Shown piece by piece: positions 54,239-63,328 of a stretch of 64,000 bases of DNA (positions are counted from its first letter, which is position 1; each line of letters opens with the position of its first letter). The position numbers were made by a program, and so were the translations under genes. Under the pieces are notes generated by a model. It worked only from the letters and a program-made list of their open reading frames with translations, was not told the DNA's origin and made no database searches. Source of the DNA: Clostridiales bacterium (GTDB lineage Bacteria; Bacillota; Clostridia; Christensenellales; CAG-138); contig DXWI01000010.1 in assembly GCA_019416935.1 (NCBI GenBank), positions 10,457 to 74,456 of the forward strand, read 5' to 3'.

Positions 54239-56308
54239 ATGGCAACAATTTCTACCCCGATCCATTCGGGATACACGATCATAAACGGGTCCATCTCAGG
54301 CGGCTCTTCTTCCAAGATTGGCACATGGATGGAGTATAAGGTGGTATCTCAGTCGATTACAAACAATACCTCTACAATACGGTTCTATGTGTTTGTTGCG
54401 ACCCTGTCCGGCTCTTATAACGTCTACGCCAACAACCATTCGGGCACGAACCGTGGTGCCATGTCGGTCACGGTCGGCGGGTCTACGGTCTATACCCGTG
54501 AAAAGAACGGCTTTGCAACCGGTACGGCAGTATCTGCAAGCAACTATACGACCCAGTACAGCACAGGATACAGCAGCGCGTCCGGAAAACCGTTCCTGAC
54601 GGTCCTGACCGACAACGCATCAACGGAAGCAGCGGCTTATGGCGAGTGCACGGTCACTCACAACGCAGACGGTACTAAGAGCGTAACGCTTGCATGGTCT
54701 GGTGACTGCTCTTTTTCCTCATCGATCGGAGTTATTACCGGGTCGGCAACGATCTCGCTCCCGACGATCCCCCGGGCAACAACGCCCTCTGTTGGCACCC
54801 TGACGATGGGGACTGCGTCGACCATTACGTTGAGTCCGGCGTCTTCCACGTTTACGCATACGCTCCGGTACACCGTCGGTTCCGCTTCCGGGACGATCAT
54901 TACGAAGACGGCAAACACCTCCGTCAGCTGGACGCCTGCACTGACGCTTGCCAACCAGGTGCCGAATGCAACGGCGGCGGTCGGTACGCTGTACTGTGAT
55001 ACGTATTCCGGCAGCACGCTGATCGGGACCAAGTCCGTATCGATCACGCTGAACGTACCGGCATCGGTGATCCCTTCGGCTACATATACGCTGACGGACT
55101 CCAGTTCGGCAATTGCAACGAAGTTTGCCGCATTCATCCAGTCCAAGTCCAAGGTCAAGGTCGCTATCGCGGCAAGCGGTGCCTACGGGTCTACGATCGC
55201 ATCTGTGACGACGACCATCAACGGAACGACGTATACCGGCACTTCCTTTACGACGGACTTTCTGACCGGAAGCGGGACGCAGTCTATCTCCATTACAGTC
55301 AAGGACTCCCGTTCCAGAACAAGGACGGTATCGGGCACGTTCTCGGTTCTGGCGTACAAGTCGCCGTCGGTCACGGATGTGGCGGTGTTCCGTTGCAACA
55401 GTTCCGGTGTAGCGTCCCATACCGGAACATATGCATCGGTCAAGCTGAAGGCGACGGTTACTGCCCTGAACAACAAGAATGATTCCTCGATCGTGGTCCA
55501 ATCAAAACGAAAGACAGAAACATCGTACTCGAACCTGAAAACATGGACCGGATCGTATTCGGTAAACGGAACCTATGTGGTGGGCGGCTCACTCTCCAAC
55601 CAGTATGCCTACGACATTCGGATCGCTGTATCCGACTATTTCGAAACCGTATATGCCTATGCGGACCTTGCCACAGCGGACACGATCTTTTCCATTCGTA
55701 ACAACGGTCTCGGCCTCGCAATCGGCAAAATCTGCGAACAGAACAAGTTCGAAGTCGGATGGGAATCTGAGTTTCATGAGGACGTCACCTTTGATGGTGA
55801 CGTTTCTTTTTCGAGCCTTGCATGGCTGCGGGACGCAATCTTCCCGGTTGGGTCTATTCGAATGACGACGAGCACGGCGGGAGCGACTACGTTCCTTGGC
55901 GGGACTTGGGTGCTGTGGGGCGCTGGCAAGGTCCCGGTTGGCGTTGATGCCAACGATACGGACTTCAACACCGTAGAAAAAACAGGCGGTGCAAAGACGG
56001 TCACGCTGACGGCGGCGAATATGCCGAGCCATAACCACGCGTTGTCCAGCGGGACTGTGTCCGTTACGGAGGCAGCCGCGCACACGCACCAGGCAGCGTC
56101 TGGTACGTACAAGGTCGGTTCCGGTTCCGGAAGTAACTATAAATATTTCACAAACAACGGTTCGACCGGCCCGGCAACGACGGGTTCGGGAGGCGGGCAC
56201 ACGCATACGGCTACCCTGTCCGGCAATACCGGCAGCAAGGGCAGCGGTACGGCACACAGCAATGTCCAGCCGTACATCACCTGTTATTTCTATAAACGAA
56301 CGGCATAA
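54239..56308 (+). CDS. Tail fiber/receptor-binding protein (DUF859-like)
   Basis: A 689-residue structural protein rich in Ser and Thr and poor in charged residues, typical of tail fibers. The N-terminal part resembles DUF859 phage proteins. Ig-like beta repeats (about 170-440) follow. The C-terminus is a collar/tip domain with NMPSHNHALSSG and GGGHTHTATLSG, HxH motifs which in related tips bind metal. It is the most likely host-recognition protein of the prophage. It begins 5 bases after Tal. Confidence 0.8.
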   Translation: MATISTPIHSGYTIINGSISGGSSSKIGTWMEYKVVSQSITNNTSTIRFYVFVATLSGSYNVYANNHSGTNRGAMSVTVGGSTVYTREKNGFATGTAVSASNYTTQYSTGYSSASGKPFLTVLTDNASTEAAAYGECTVTHNADGTKSVTLAWSGDCSFSSSIGVITGSATISLPTIPRATTPSVGTLTMGTASTITLSPASSTFTHTLRYTVGSASGTIITKTANTSVSWTPALTLANQVPNATAAVGTLYCDTYSGSTLIGTKSVSITLNVPASVIPSATYTLTDSSSAIATKFAAFIQSKSKVKVAIAASGAYGSTIASVTTTINGTTYTGTSFTTDFLTGSGTQSISITVKDSRSRTRTVSGTFSVLAYKSPSVTDVAVFRCNSSGVASHTGTYASVKLKATVTALNNKNDSSIVVQSKRKTETSYSNLKTWTGSYSVNGTYVVGGSLSNQYAYDIRIAVSDYFETVYAYADLATADTIFSIRNNGLGLAIGKICEQNKFEVGWESEFHEDVTFDGDVSFSSLAWLRDAIFPVGSIRMTTSTAGATTFLGGTWVLWGAGKVPVGVDANDTDFNTVEKTGGAKTVTLTAANMPSHNHALSSGTVSVTEAAAHTHQAASGTYKVGSGSGSNYKYFTNNGSTGPATTGSGGGHTHTATLSGNTGSKGSGTAHSNVQPYITCYFYKRTA

Positions 56309-56321
56309 GGAGGAAGATATC

Positions 56322-56744
56322 ATGAAGGAATTTTGGACCTCGGTTCAAGTAGCGTTTACGGCCATCGGCGGATGGCTCGGTTGGTTTCTGGGAGGTTGTG
56401 ACGGATTGCTGTACGCATTATTGGCATTTGTTGTGATCGACTATGTGACGGGCGTGATGTGCGCCGTTGTAGACAGAAGGCTCTCTTCTGCCATTGGCTT
56501 TCGAGGCATTTTTAAGAAGGTTCTGATCTTTGCACTTGTGGGAATCGGACATATCCTCGACAGCTTTGTAATCGGGACGGGCTCCGTGCTCCGGACAGCG
56601 ATCATCTTTTTCTACCTGTCCAATGAGGGCGTATCTCTGATCGAGAACGCGGCGCATCTGGGGCTTCCTGTCCCGGAGAAACTGAAAGCGGTTCTGGAGC
56701 AGCTCCACGACCGTGCTGAAAAGGAGAAAGAACATGACGAATAA
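56322..56744 (+). CDS. Phage holin (toxin secretion/phage lysis family)
   Basis: A 140-residue holin that makes pores at lysis time. It has four hydrophobic segments, with ALLAFVVIDYVTGVMCAVVDRRLSSAIGFRGIFKK in the middle, the family signature (DYVTG...GxxGIxKK), and ends in a charged tail (EKEKEHDE). ATG 56322 follows AGGAGGAAGATATC. It overlaps the endolysin by 11 bases. Confidence 0.94.
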   Translation: MKEFWTSVQVAFTAIGGWLGWFLGGCDGLLYALLAFVVIDYVTGVMCAVVDRRLSSAIGFRGIFKKVLIFALVGIGHILDSFVIGTGSVLRTAIIFFYLSNEGVSLIENAAHLGLPVPEKLKAVLEQLHDRAEKEKEHDE

Positions 56745-57522
56745 CCTGAAGGTGTTTCTCGACTACCTGCATGAGCAGGTCAGGAATCACTCCATCTATG
56801 TGTGGGGAGCACAAGGCCAGCAGGGTGTGACGATCACGGAAGCGTGGATCAAGCGCCGGGAGACCTCGGATGCGAACTACAAGCGGGCGGTCAAGTTCTG
56901 GAAGAAACAGTGTGATGCCGGGTACGGCAACGTACTCCGGGCATTCGACTGTTCGGGGCTTGGAATGTTCTGGCTGCAGAATGTATCCAAAATACTGAAG
57001 TCCGACTGCAACGCCCACGGGCTCTACGGAAAATGCAAAAAGCTGAAGAAAGCCGACCTGCGGGTCGGTGATTTTGTTTTCAAGATCAACAGTACCGGCA
57101 GAGCGACACACATCGGGTATGTGGCGGATACGGACATCAACGTCATTGAGGCGTTGGGCCGCGACTACGGCGTGGTAAAGCGTCCGCTCTCCAGGGGCAA
57201 CTGGAACGGTTTCGGCAGACCGCCCTTCTGGACCGAGGAGGAAGTCCGGGAGATCAGCGGCGATCCTGCACCTGCACCGGTTCCTCCGGAAGGGTTCGTG
57301 TTCGATCGCGCACTAAAGTATGGATGCCGTGGCGCGGATGTCTGTGAGCTTAAGAAACTGCTGAAGGCGGCAGGATTCGACGGGCTCACGCTTACGAACA
57401 AGAACTACTACTCGAAAACAAAGAAGACTGTCAAAGCGTTTCAGAAGGCAGCGGGACTTGAGGTCGACGGAAAGGCTGGTCCGCTGACGATTACGGCGCT
57501 TGGCGGCACATACAGAAACTGA
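56734..57522 (+). CDS. Endolysin: NlpC/P60-like peptidase plus PG-binding domain
   Basis: Cell-wall hydrolase of 262 residues. The N-terminal catalytic part has the Cys active-site motif AFDCSGLGMFWL (about residue 71), a histidine at ATHIGYVAD and a DVNVIEALG-type segment. A Pro-rich linker (DPAPAPVPPEG) leads to a C-terminal peptidoglycan-binding domain type 1 (LKYGCRGADVCELKKLLKAAGFDG; GLEVDGKAGPLT). It has no signal peptide and needs the holin. A strong terminator follows. Confidence 0.93.
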   Translation: MTNNLKVFLDYLHEQVRNHSIYVWGAQGQQGVTITEAWIKRRETSDANYKRAVKFWKKQCDAGYGNVLRAFDCSGLGMFWLQNVSKILKSDCNAHGLYGKCKKLKKADLRVGDFVFKINSTGRATHIGYVADTDINVIEALGRDYGVVKRPLSRGNWNGFGRPPFWTEEEVREISGDPAPAPVPPEGFVFDRALKYGCRGADVCELKKLLKAAGFDGLTLTNKNYYSKTKKTVKAFQKAAGLEVDGKAGPLTITALGGTYRN

Positions 57523-57526
57523 CGAC

Positions 57527-57567
57527 GAAGGCTTGTCCGGGATTTCCGGATGGGCCTTCTTTTTTTA
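57527..57567 (+). terminator. Terminator of the prophage late operon
   Basis: A 14-bp stem with some GU pairs (57527-57540 with 57546-57559), then eight T-rich bases. It ends the head-tail-lysis operon. Confidence 0.88.
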
Positions 57568-57644
57568 TGCCCGTTTTCGTTCAGACCAATCGATTCCCTC
57601 CAGAAGGTACTGAGAGGAAGGCCTCTCGGACTGGAGGACAATCC

Positions 57645-58031
57645 GTGACAAACGAGCAAATTGAAATCGTAGCCCGCCTGCAGCAAAGCGGGAAAGGATA
57701 CAGAGCGATCGCAGCAGAAACGGGGCTGCCGATCAATTCCGTCAAGAGCTGGTGCAGGCGACATCCGGCGGACAGAACTGCCTCTTCGTTCTGCCAGCAG
57801 TGCGGCAGTGAACTTAAGCAGATCCCCGGGAAGCGCGCCCGCCGGTTCTGCTCGGACGCCTGCAGGATGCTGTGGTGGAAAGAGCACCCGGAAGACAAGG
57901 CGCAGAGAGTTTCGTACCAGCATGTCTGCCGCTGCTGCGGGACGGAGTTTATGAACAACCGTGCCGTAGCGAGCTACTGCAGCCGGGCGTGCTTTGCCAA
58001 GGCCAGAACGCGGGTGGACGCAGATGGATAA
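57645..58031 (+). CDS. HTH protein with cysteine-rich zinc motifs
   Basis: A 128-residue protein. A sigma/transposase-like helix-turn-helix (TNEQIEIVARLQQSGKGYRAIAAETGLPINSVKSWCRRH) is followed by two zinc knuckles (CQQCGSELKQ...FCSDACRMLWW; CRCCGTEF...YCSRACFAKA). It starts with GTG 57645, which has GGAGG upstream. It comes directly before SHOCT and recombinase genes, a set often seen together in Clostridial prophages. A likely role is to direct or regulate recombination, but this is inference. Confidence 0.75.
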   Translation: MTNEQIEIVARLQQSGKGYRAIAAETGLPINSVKSWCRRHPADRTASSFCQQCGSELKQIPGKRARRFCSDACRMLWWKEHPEDKAQRVSYQHVCRCCGTEFMNNRAVASYCSRACFAKARTRVDADG

Positions 58032-58230
58032 GGTGCTGTACGAGAAGGTGAAGGGCTACCGGACGTCGCTTGCGCTGGTCAAAGAGATGCAGTCGAAAGG
58101 GATCATCACCGCCGACGACTACGAACAGATCAGCCTTGTTCTGGCCGGAAAATACGGTTTGAAAACATCCACAATATTCTCCGAAATTGACTTGATATGT
58201 GTGGAGCGTAGAGGTAATATGCGACACTAA
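58024..58230 (+). CDS. SHOCT-domain small protein
   Basis: A 68-residue protein with the SHOCT pattern: EMQSKGIITADDYEQISLVLAGKYGL. The motif is a short C-terminal oligomerisation domain in many proteins; here it stands alone. It overlaps the HTH gene by 8 bases and precedes the recombinase by 15. A partner role for the recombinases is possible, by position only. Confidence 0.72.
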   Translation: MDKVLYEKVKGYRTSLALVKEMQSKGIITADDYEQISLVLAGKYGLKTSTIFSEIDLICVERRGNMRH

Positions 58231-58245
58231 CAAGGGGGTGAGACA

Positions 58246-59511
58246 TTGGATCGGATCGTCGAAAAACGCAGTATTGGCGGGCCAAAACAGCCCAAAGTGA
58301 CCCGCGTAGCAGCCTACGCCAGAGTGTCTTCCGGGAAGGACGCGATGCTTCATTCCCTCTCCGCGCAGGTCAGCCGTTACAGCGACCTGATCCAAACCCA
58401 CCCCGGCTGGATGTATGCTGGCGTGTACTCGGATGAAGCCAAGACCGGGACCAAAGATGCCCGCCCCGGTTTCCAGAGCCTGCTTGCCGATTGCCGGGCC
58501 GGAAAGATCGACCTCGTGCTTGTGAAGTCGATCTCGCGCCTTGCCCGCAACACGGTCACCCTTCTGGAGACGGTCCGGGAACTGCGCGGCCTCGGCGTGG
58601 ATGTGTACTTCGAGGAGCAGAACATCCATACGCTCAGCTACGAGGGTGAGCTGATGCTGACGATCCTCGCCAGTTACGCACAGGAAGAAGTTCGGTCAGT
58701 CAGCGACAACCAGAAATGGCGGGTTCGGAAGAACTTCAAGGAGGGCCGTCCGTGGAACTGTACGGTGCTGGGATACCGGAGCGTGGACGGAACGTTCGTG
58801 ATCGAACCGGAGGAAGCAGCCATCGTGCGGCGCATCTTCTCTTTGTTCCTTGACGGCATGGGCGTCCAGACGATCGCGAACACGCTGAACGCGGAAGGGC
58901 TCCGGACCCGGTACGGCGGAGAGTTCAATCACTCCGGGCTTCAGAAGATCCTGCGGAACTACGCATACACCGGGAACCTGCTTCTGCAAAAGACATACCG
59001 CCCCGACTGCCTGACCAAGAAGGACTACGTCAATTACGGAGAGCGACCGAAGTACCATGCAGCAGAGACCCATGAGCCGATCATCTCCCCGGAGGTCTTT
59101 GAACAGGTGCAGGCAGAGCTCGCCCGCCGTGCTGATGTGTATGGTGCGGAGTACCACCCCGCCAACTACCCGTTCACGGGGCTGATCACCTGCGCGATTT
59201 GCGGGAAGCATTTTATAAGGAAGCACACGCGAACAGGCCCCACATGGATCTGTGGAACGTTGAAGCAGCGAGGTAAGGCGGCCTGTCCGTCAAAGCAGAT
59301 CCCCGAAGCAACGCTCCTCAAGTTAACAGCGGATATGGATATGAGCCGGATCACCGGAATCACAGCGGATAACGGGAACCGGCTCATATTCTACCTGAAC
59401 GACGGGAGCTCCATTGAAAAGATATGGCTTGACCGGTCCCGGTCCGAATCATGGACGGACGAGATGCGGAAACAAGCTGCAGAACATTCGAAAAAGAGGT
59501 ACCGGAAATGA
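58246..59511 (+). CDS. Large serine recombinase 1
   Basis: Site-specific DNA recombinase of 421 residues. The resolvase domain has the catalytic serine in AAYARVSSGK (about residues 23-32), and LVKSISRLARNTVTLLE with conserved arginines. The recombinase domain (LGYRSVDGTFVIEPEEAAIVRRIF) and a zinc ribbon (CAICGKHF...WICG) follow. It is shorter than recombinase 2 and lacks a long coiled coil, so it may need the other for activity. Start is TTG 58246 with AAGGGGGTGAG upstream. The next gene overlaps by 4 bases. Confidence 0.9.
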   Translation: MDRIVEKRSIGGPKQPKVTRVAAYARVSSGKDAMLHSLSAQVSRYSDLIQTHPGWMYAGVYSDEAKTGTKDARPGFQSLLADCRAGKIDLVLVKSISRLARNTVTLLETVRELRGLGVDVYFEEQNIHTLSYEGELMLTILASYAQEEVRSVSDNQKWRVRKNFKEGRPWNCTVLGYRSVDGTFVIEPEEAAIVRRIFSLFLDGMGVQTIANTLNAEGLRTRYGGEFNHSGLQKILRNYAYTGNLLLQKTYRPDCLTKKDYVNYGERPKYHAAETHEPIISPEVFEQVQAELARRADVYGAEYHPANYPFTGLITCAICGKHFIRKHTRTGPTWICGTLKQRGKAACPSKQIPEATLLKLTADMDMSRITGITADNGNRLIFYLNDGSSIEKIWLDRSRSESWTDEMRKQAAEHSKKRYRK

Positions 59512-61094
59512 CAGAAAGAAACGTGACCGTCATCCCTGCGACGCTGAATCCCGTTCGCAGAATGAACCCGGTCGTTAAAAAGCGCCGCGTGGCCGGGTAC
59601 GCCCGTGTCTCCACAGACAAGGACGAGCAGTTCACTTCATACGAGGCGCAGGTCGATTATTACACGAAATACATCACGAGCCACCCCGATTGGCAGTTCG
59701 TGAAGGTCTACACGGACGAGGGAATCAGCGGGCTCGACACCCGCAAACGCGACGGATTCAATGAAATGATCGCGGACGCTCTGTCCGGTGCGATGGACCT
59801 GATCGTGACCAAATCCGTCAGCCGTTTCGCCCGGAACACCGTGGACAGTCTGGTGACGATACGAAAGCTGAAGGAGAAAGGCGTCGAGGTCTACTTCGAA
59901 AAGGAGAACATCTACTCCCTCGACGGCAAGGGCGAGTTGCTTTTGACCATCATGTCGAGCCTCGCGCAGGAGGAGTCCCGGTCCATTTCGGAGAATGTCA
60001 CATGGGGCCAGCGCAAGCGGTTCTCCGATGGCAAGATCACTCTACCCTACAAACAATTTCTCGGATACGATCATGGCCCGAAGAAGGATGACCCGCCGGT
60101 GGTGAACCGGGAGCAGGCTGCAATCGTTCGCCGGATCTACCGCGGCTTCATGTCCGGAAAGACCATCGGCGCGATAGCGAGGGAACTGACTGCAGATGGC
60201 ATCCCGAGCCCTTCCGGGAAACCAAAGTGGAGCGCATCCACGGTAAACAGCATTCTGCAAAACGAGAAGTATCGCGGATCGGCGTTGCTTCAAAAGTGCT
60301 TTACGACAGACTTTCTGACCAAGAAGCGAAAGGTCAATGAGGGCGAAGTGCCTCAGTACTATATCGAGCACAGCCACGAGGCGATCATTGACCCGGATGA
60401 GTGGGAGGCGGTTCAGGAAGAGATAAAGCGCCGGAAAGCCATAGGCCGGGCATACAGCAGCACCAGCATTTTCAGCGCCAAGATCAAGTGCGGCGACTGC
60501 GGCGGATGGTACGGCGGGAAGACCTGGCACTCGACTGATAAGTACCGCTCCACCATCTGGCGCTGCAACAGCAAATATGATGATGGCAAGCACCGCTGCC
60601 AGACGCCCGCTCTGCGGGAAAAGGACATTCAGAACCGGTTCGTTTCCGCATTCAACAGTCTGATTGGATCAAAAGAGCCATACCTTGCTGCCTGCGAAAC
60701 GGCAAAAGAGGTCTTCATGGACACGACTGCTCTTGATACTGAGATCAATGAGCTGAACAGGGAGATGGAGATCGTTGCTGAACTAACCAGAAAATGTATA
60801 GCTGAAAATTCCAGCAACGCGCAGGATCAGGAAGAATACGCCATCCGGTACAATGGATACGTCGACCGGTATGAGAAGGCCAAGGGTAAATATGATGCCC
60901 TTGTTACCGAACGTAATGACCGAATGGCGAAGGCAAAAGCGATTGAGCGGTTTATGCAGGCGGTTGCATCACGAGACGGGTTACTTGCCGAGTTCGATCC
61001 TCAGCTCTGGCTCACTACGGTCGAGTACGTGACGGTAACGAAAAACGGCGACCTGCGGTTCCAATTCTATGATGGGACAGAGGTCGTCACTTGA
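59508..61094 (+). CDS. Large serine recombinase 2
   Basis: A 528-residue serine integrase-like enzyme. The catalytic domain contains AGYARVSTDKDEQFTSYEAQ and IVTKSVSRFARNTVDSLV; then GMTIGAIARELT-type recombinase domain (GFMSGKTIGAIARELTADGIPS), a zinc ribbon (CGDCGGWYGG ... WRC), a coiled coil (TALDTEINELNREMEIVAELTRK) and the C-terminal part. It is probably the prophage integrase, working with recombinase 1. Translation is coupled to recombinase 1 (ATGA). No att site could be named. Confidence 0.92.
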   Translation: MTERNVTVIPATLNPVRRMNPVVKKRRVAGYARVSTDKDEQFTSYEAQVDYYTKYITSHPDWQFVKVYTDEGISGLDTRKRDGFNEMIADALSGAMDLIVTKSVSRFARNTVDSLVTIRKLKEKGVEVYFEKENIYSLDGKGELLLTIMSSLAQEESRSISENVTWGQRKRFSDGKITLPYKQFLGYDHGPKKDDPPVVNREQAAIVRRIYRGFMSGKTIGAIARELTADGIPSPSGKPKWSASTVNSILQNEKYRGSALLQKCFTTDFLTKKRKVNEGEVPQYYIEHSHEAIIDPDEWEAVQEEIKRRKAIGRAYSSTSIFSAKIKCGDCGGWYGGKTWHSTDKYRSTIWRCNSKYDDGKHRCQTPALREKDIQNRFVSAFNSLIGSKEPYLAACETAKEVFMDTTALDTEINELNREMEIVAELTRKCIAENSSNAQDQEEYAIRYNGYVDRYEKAKGKYDALVTERNDRMAKAKAIERFMQAVASRDGLLAEFDPQLWLTTVEYVTVTKNGDLRFQFYDGTEVVT

Positions 61095-61108
61095 AAGTCC
61101 TTTCCCAC

Positions 61109-61137
61109 TTGAAAAAAGTTCAATTTTATATTATAAT
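61109..61137 (+). promoter_or_regulatory. Strong promoter for the HEPN cargo genes
   Basis: TTGAAA (61109-61114) and TATAAT (61132-61137) with a 17-base spacer in an AT-rich stretch, 15 bases after the recombinase stop. It gives the cargo expression apart from the prophage. Confidence 0.75.
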
Positions 61138-61217
61138 ACATAATGCGTTAATGGTTCAACTTGTTAAGGATTCGGGCACTCAAAATGCCAAATAATCTTA
61201 TCAAGGAGGAAATCCTA

Positions 61218-61328
61218 ATGCAGGAAAAAATCAGAACCATTAAAATGATCCTCGACATTGTTGCGGCAGTTGCCGTAGCCGCCGGTGGTGTCCTAACAAA
61301 ATACTATCTCGACGGACCGGGGGTCTAA
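61218..61328 (+). CDS. 36-residue membrane peptide
   Basis: A short reading frame with a strong ribosome site (AAGGAGGAAATCCTA before the ATG). The peptide is MQEKIRTIKM, then one hydrophobic helix (ILDIVAAVAVAAGGVL, residues 11-26), then TKYYLDGPGV. Size and shape are those of type I-toxin-like or signalling peptides. It lies 69 bases before the HEPN gene under the same promoter. No family is recognised. Confidence 0.6.
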   Translation: MQEKIRTIKMILDIVAAVAVAAGGVLTKYYLDGPGV

Positions 61329-61397
61329 GACGCTGGGCACATGATCAATGATTATGTGCCTATTCTTTTCATATATAGCTCAGGGTTGGAGGGAGAA

Positions 61398-63113
61398 ATG
61401 GCTGAATTCAATTACTCATACATGTTTAATCAGGCTTTGCTGCGCATCAAAGAAGTTCGAGATCCGCATGCACAAAAGCCTGAGACTGTTGATCTTAAAT
61501 GGAATATTGCTGAGGCGAACGCTCTCTTCAGGTTCAATGATTCTGAGTTTGATAAGCATTCGGCCGTTCTTTCTGCTGCAAATAGGATTTCTATTTCCTG
61601 CATGAATGAGATAGTAAAAATTCTCCTCCAGCAATACGGCTACACCTATGAATCTGTAGAGATCAAAGCAGAAGACAATCACCTTACCAATACAATTCGT
61701 CTTTCGTTGTTTTTAAAGGACAGAAAAGAACTCCTATTGTTCAAAGAGCTTGAGGAATGTCCTTTCTGGAAAATGAAAGGGTCTGAGCCACCTGAAATCT
61801 CCGAAGTAATGAGTAAACATGGCGCAGTAAAATGTGTCTATGTCTACTATATGCTTGATTATGCTTATGTTCAGGTCGTCGGGCATAATGAAGATGAATC
61901 TGATCCCGGGAGAGGATACAATCTTTTTTCTCTTAAATGGTTTTTCAAAGAGTATTTTGGCGAGGATGAATGCAACAGGTTTTTGTCTGCTTTAGATAAG
62001 TATAGTGATGATGTAAAAAACTACTTGGGATATATCCTTGTCAAGTCGCTTACTCCTAACACGTTGCTCAATTTCCGACGTGTAACCGAAGACAAGATTG
62101 TAAGTTTTCCATACAAACGGTTGCTTGATAAAAAAATCATCAAGGACTTTAAAGGGAAGCAGAACATATATGCCTTGGATGATATTAGCTATGAGAAACT
62201 CATCAATCAATTTCTGGATGAGCGTATGTATTCTGTTTTGCTTGGGTCACATGATTTTGCTGAGAGCATAATCACTGCAGAATGGCTTCATAATTCCATG
62301 CGGAAAGCTAAAGCTATAGATTTAACGATTGTCGGAACAGGGTATTTTAAGGCTGTCGAACAATTGCTTTGGGAAATGATCTGCCTTCATAAGGGTGAAG
62401 GCCGAATGATGAAAAAGAATAATTCTTTCAAGGACCTGCCTTTTGATCTTCCACTAAATGACGACAACATCAACGAGGATAAGCTGGATACAACGTTGGG
62501 GTCAATGGCAGTATTTTACTCAAAGAATATGGATATCCTTCGTTCTGACATTTCCGAAAAAGCGCGACGGTTTGTTCGGGAGTCAATTTTTGATTACAGC
62601 GAATTAAGAAACGGATATTTCCATAAGCATAACATTCATAGTTGGAGCAAAATTGAAGAGATCCGGAATGAAAGCTTCAATATGATTTTCTTGTTGCTCG
62701 GAGCACAAGCGCTTAACAATTCCGATATACGACAATTAGGCTTCGTTGAAGAAGAGCAATCGAATGATTTCTATAAGTTGTGCGAGTATTTCAACTATCA
62801 TAGTGGGGAGATTTTCTTTATCAAAACACCTCACGATAACGAGGATATCTTTATTGCATGCTCTGATTATCTTGCGACAGTTTCCTCTGATGGCAGAATG
62901 ATCTATTCTGGGGTTTATATTCGTGGAATAGGCAAAAATGCGCCAAGGTTCAAAATTGCAGAAACAAGCCTGCCAAAGGAGATATCATTAGGCAAATTTG
63001 TTTATGCACAGACTGAAAAGATCAGCATTACTCCTATGAAAGTCAAAACGATTTTTGAGAATGGGAGATTTGTTGGGCCGTCGATAGCGGAAGAGGATGC
63101 GCTGGATTATTAA
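61398..63113 (+). CDS. Large HEPN-motif protein, possible defence effector
   Basis: A 571-residue soluble protein I cannot name. Its C-terminal third carries SELRNGYFHKHN at about residues 402-413: the RNxxxH motif of HEPN RNases, in a helical context (ESIFDYSELRN...SKIEEIRNESFNMIFLLLGAQAL). Upstream, GTGYFKAVEQLLWEMICLH resembles the first HEPN helix pair. The N-terminal 300 residues are mixed alpha/beta without a known motif, perhaps a sensor as in Apea-like proteins. ATG 61398 follows GGAGGGAGAA; the frame itself opens at 61341. AT-rich coding differs from the prophage. Assignment rests on the motif, so function is inference. Confidence 0.6.
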   Translation: MAEFNYSYMFNQALLRIKEVRDPHAQKPETVDLKWNIAEANALFRFNDSEFDKHSAVLSAANRISISCMNEIVKILLQQYGYTYESVEIKAEDNHLTNTIRLSLFLKDRKELLLFKELEECPFWKMKGSEPPEISEVMSKHGAVKCVYVYYMLDYAYVQVVGHNEDESDPGRGYNLFSLKWFFKEYFGEDECNRFLSALDKYSDDVKNYLGYILVKSLTPNTLLNFRRVTEDKIVSFPYKRLLDKKIIKDFKGKQNIYALDDISYEKLINQFLDERMYSVLLGSHDFAESIITAEWLHNSMRKAKAIDLTIVGTGYFKAVEQLLWEMICLHKGEGRMMKKNNSFKDLPFDLPLNDDNINEDKLDTTLGSMAVFYSKNMDILRSDISEKARRFVRESIFDYSELRNGYFHKHNIHSWSKIEEIRNESFNMIFLLLGAQALNNSDIRQLGFVEEEQSNDFYKLCEYFNYHSGEIFFIKTPHDNEDIFIACSDYLATVSSDGRMIYSGVYIRGIGKNAPRFKIAETSLPKEISLGKFVYAQTEKISITPMKVKTIFENGRFVGPSIAEEDALDY

Positions 63114-63119
63114 GCCCTG

Positions 63120-63255
63120 ATGCACCCCTCCCTCTGGAAATGCACCCCACCTACGCCAAAGTGCACCCCTCCCCGTGTCTAAATGCACCCCGCCTACGCT
63201 AAAATGCACCCCGCTCTATGTCAAAATGCACCCCGCGAAGCAAGGTGGGGTGCAT
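63120..63255 (+). repeat. Array of six ATGCACCCC boxes at two helical turns
   Basis: ATGCACCCC (GTGCACCCC once) begins at 63120, 63140, 63161, 63183, 63204 and 63226: spacing 20-22 bases. The linkers are partly alike (CCTACGC). An inverted copy GGGGTGCAT lies at 63247-63255, forming a hairpin with the last box. Such phasing places all boxes on one face of the helix, as for protein-binding iterons. No gene is seen in 63114-63481. Confidence 0.8.
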
Positions 63256-63285
63256 TTGTATCCAAATTAGCGTGATTTGCCAAAT

Positions 63286-63328
63286 AAGAACCATAATTTT
63301 GATACAAAGTTATGGTTCTTGTTTTTTA
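63286..63328 (+). terminator. Rho-independent terminator
   Basis: AAGAACCATAA (63286-63296) pairs with TTATGGTTCTT (63310-63320), followed by GTTTTTT. It would end transcription of the cargo genes. Confidence 0.85.

Noticed and set aside
63120..63255. CRISPR array
   Set aside because: Repeats are only 9 bases, spacers about 12, and no cas genes are present.
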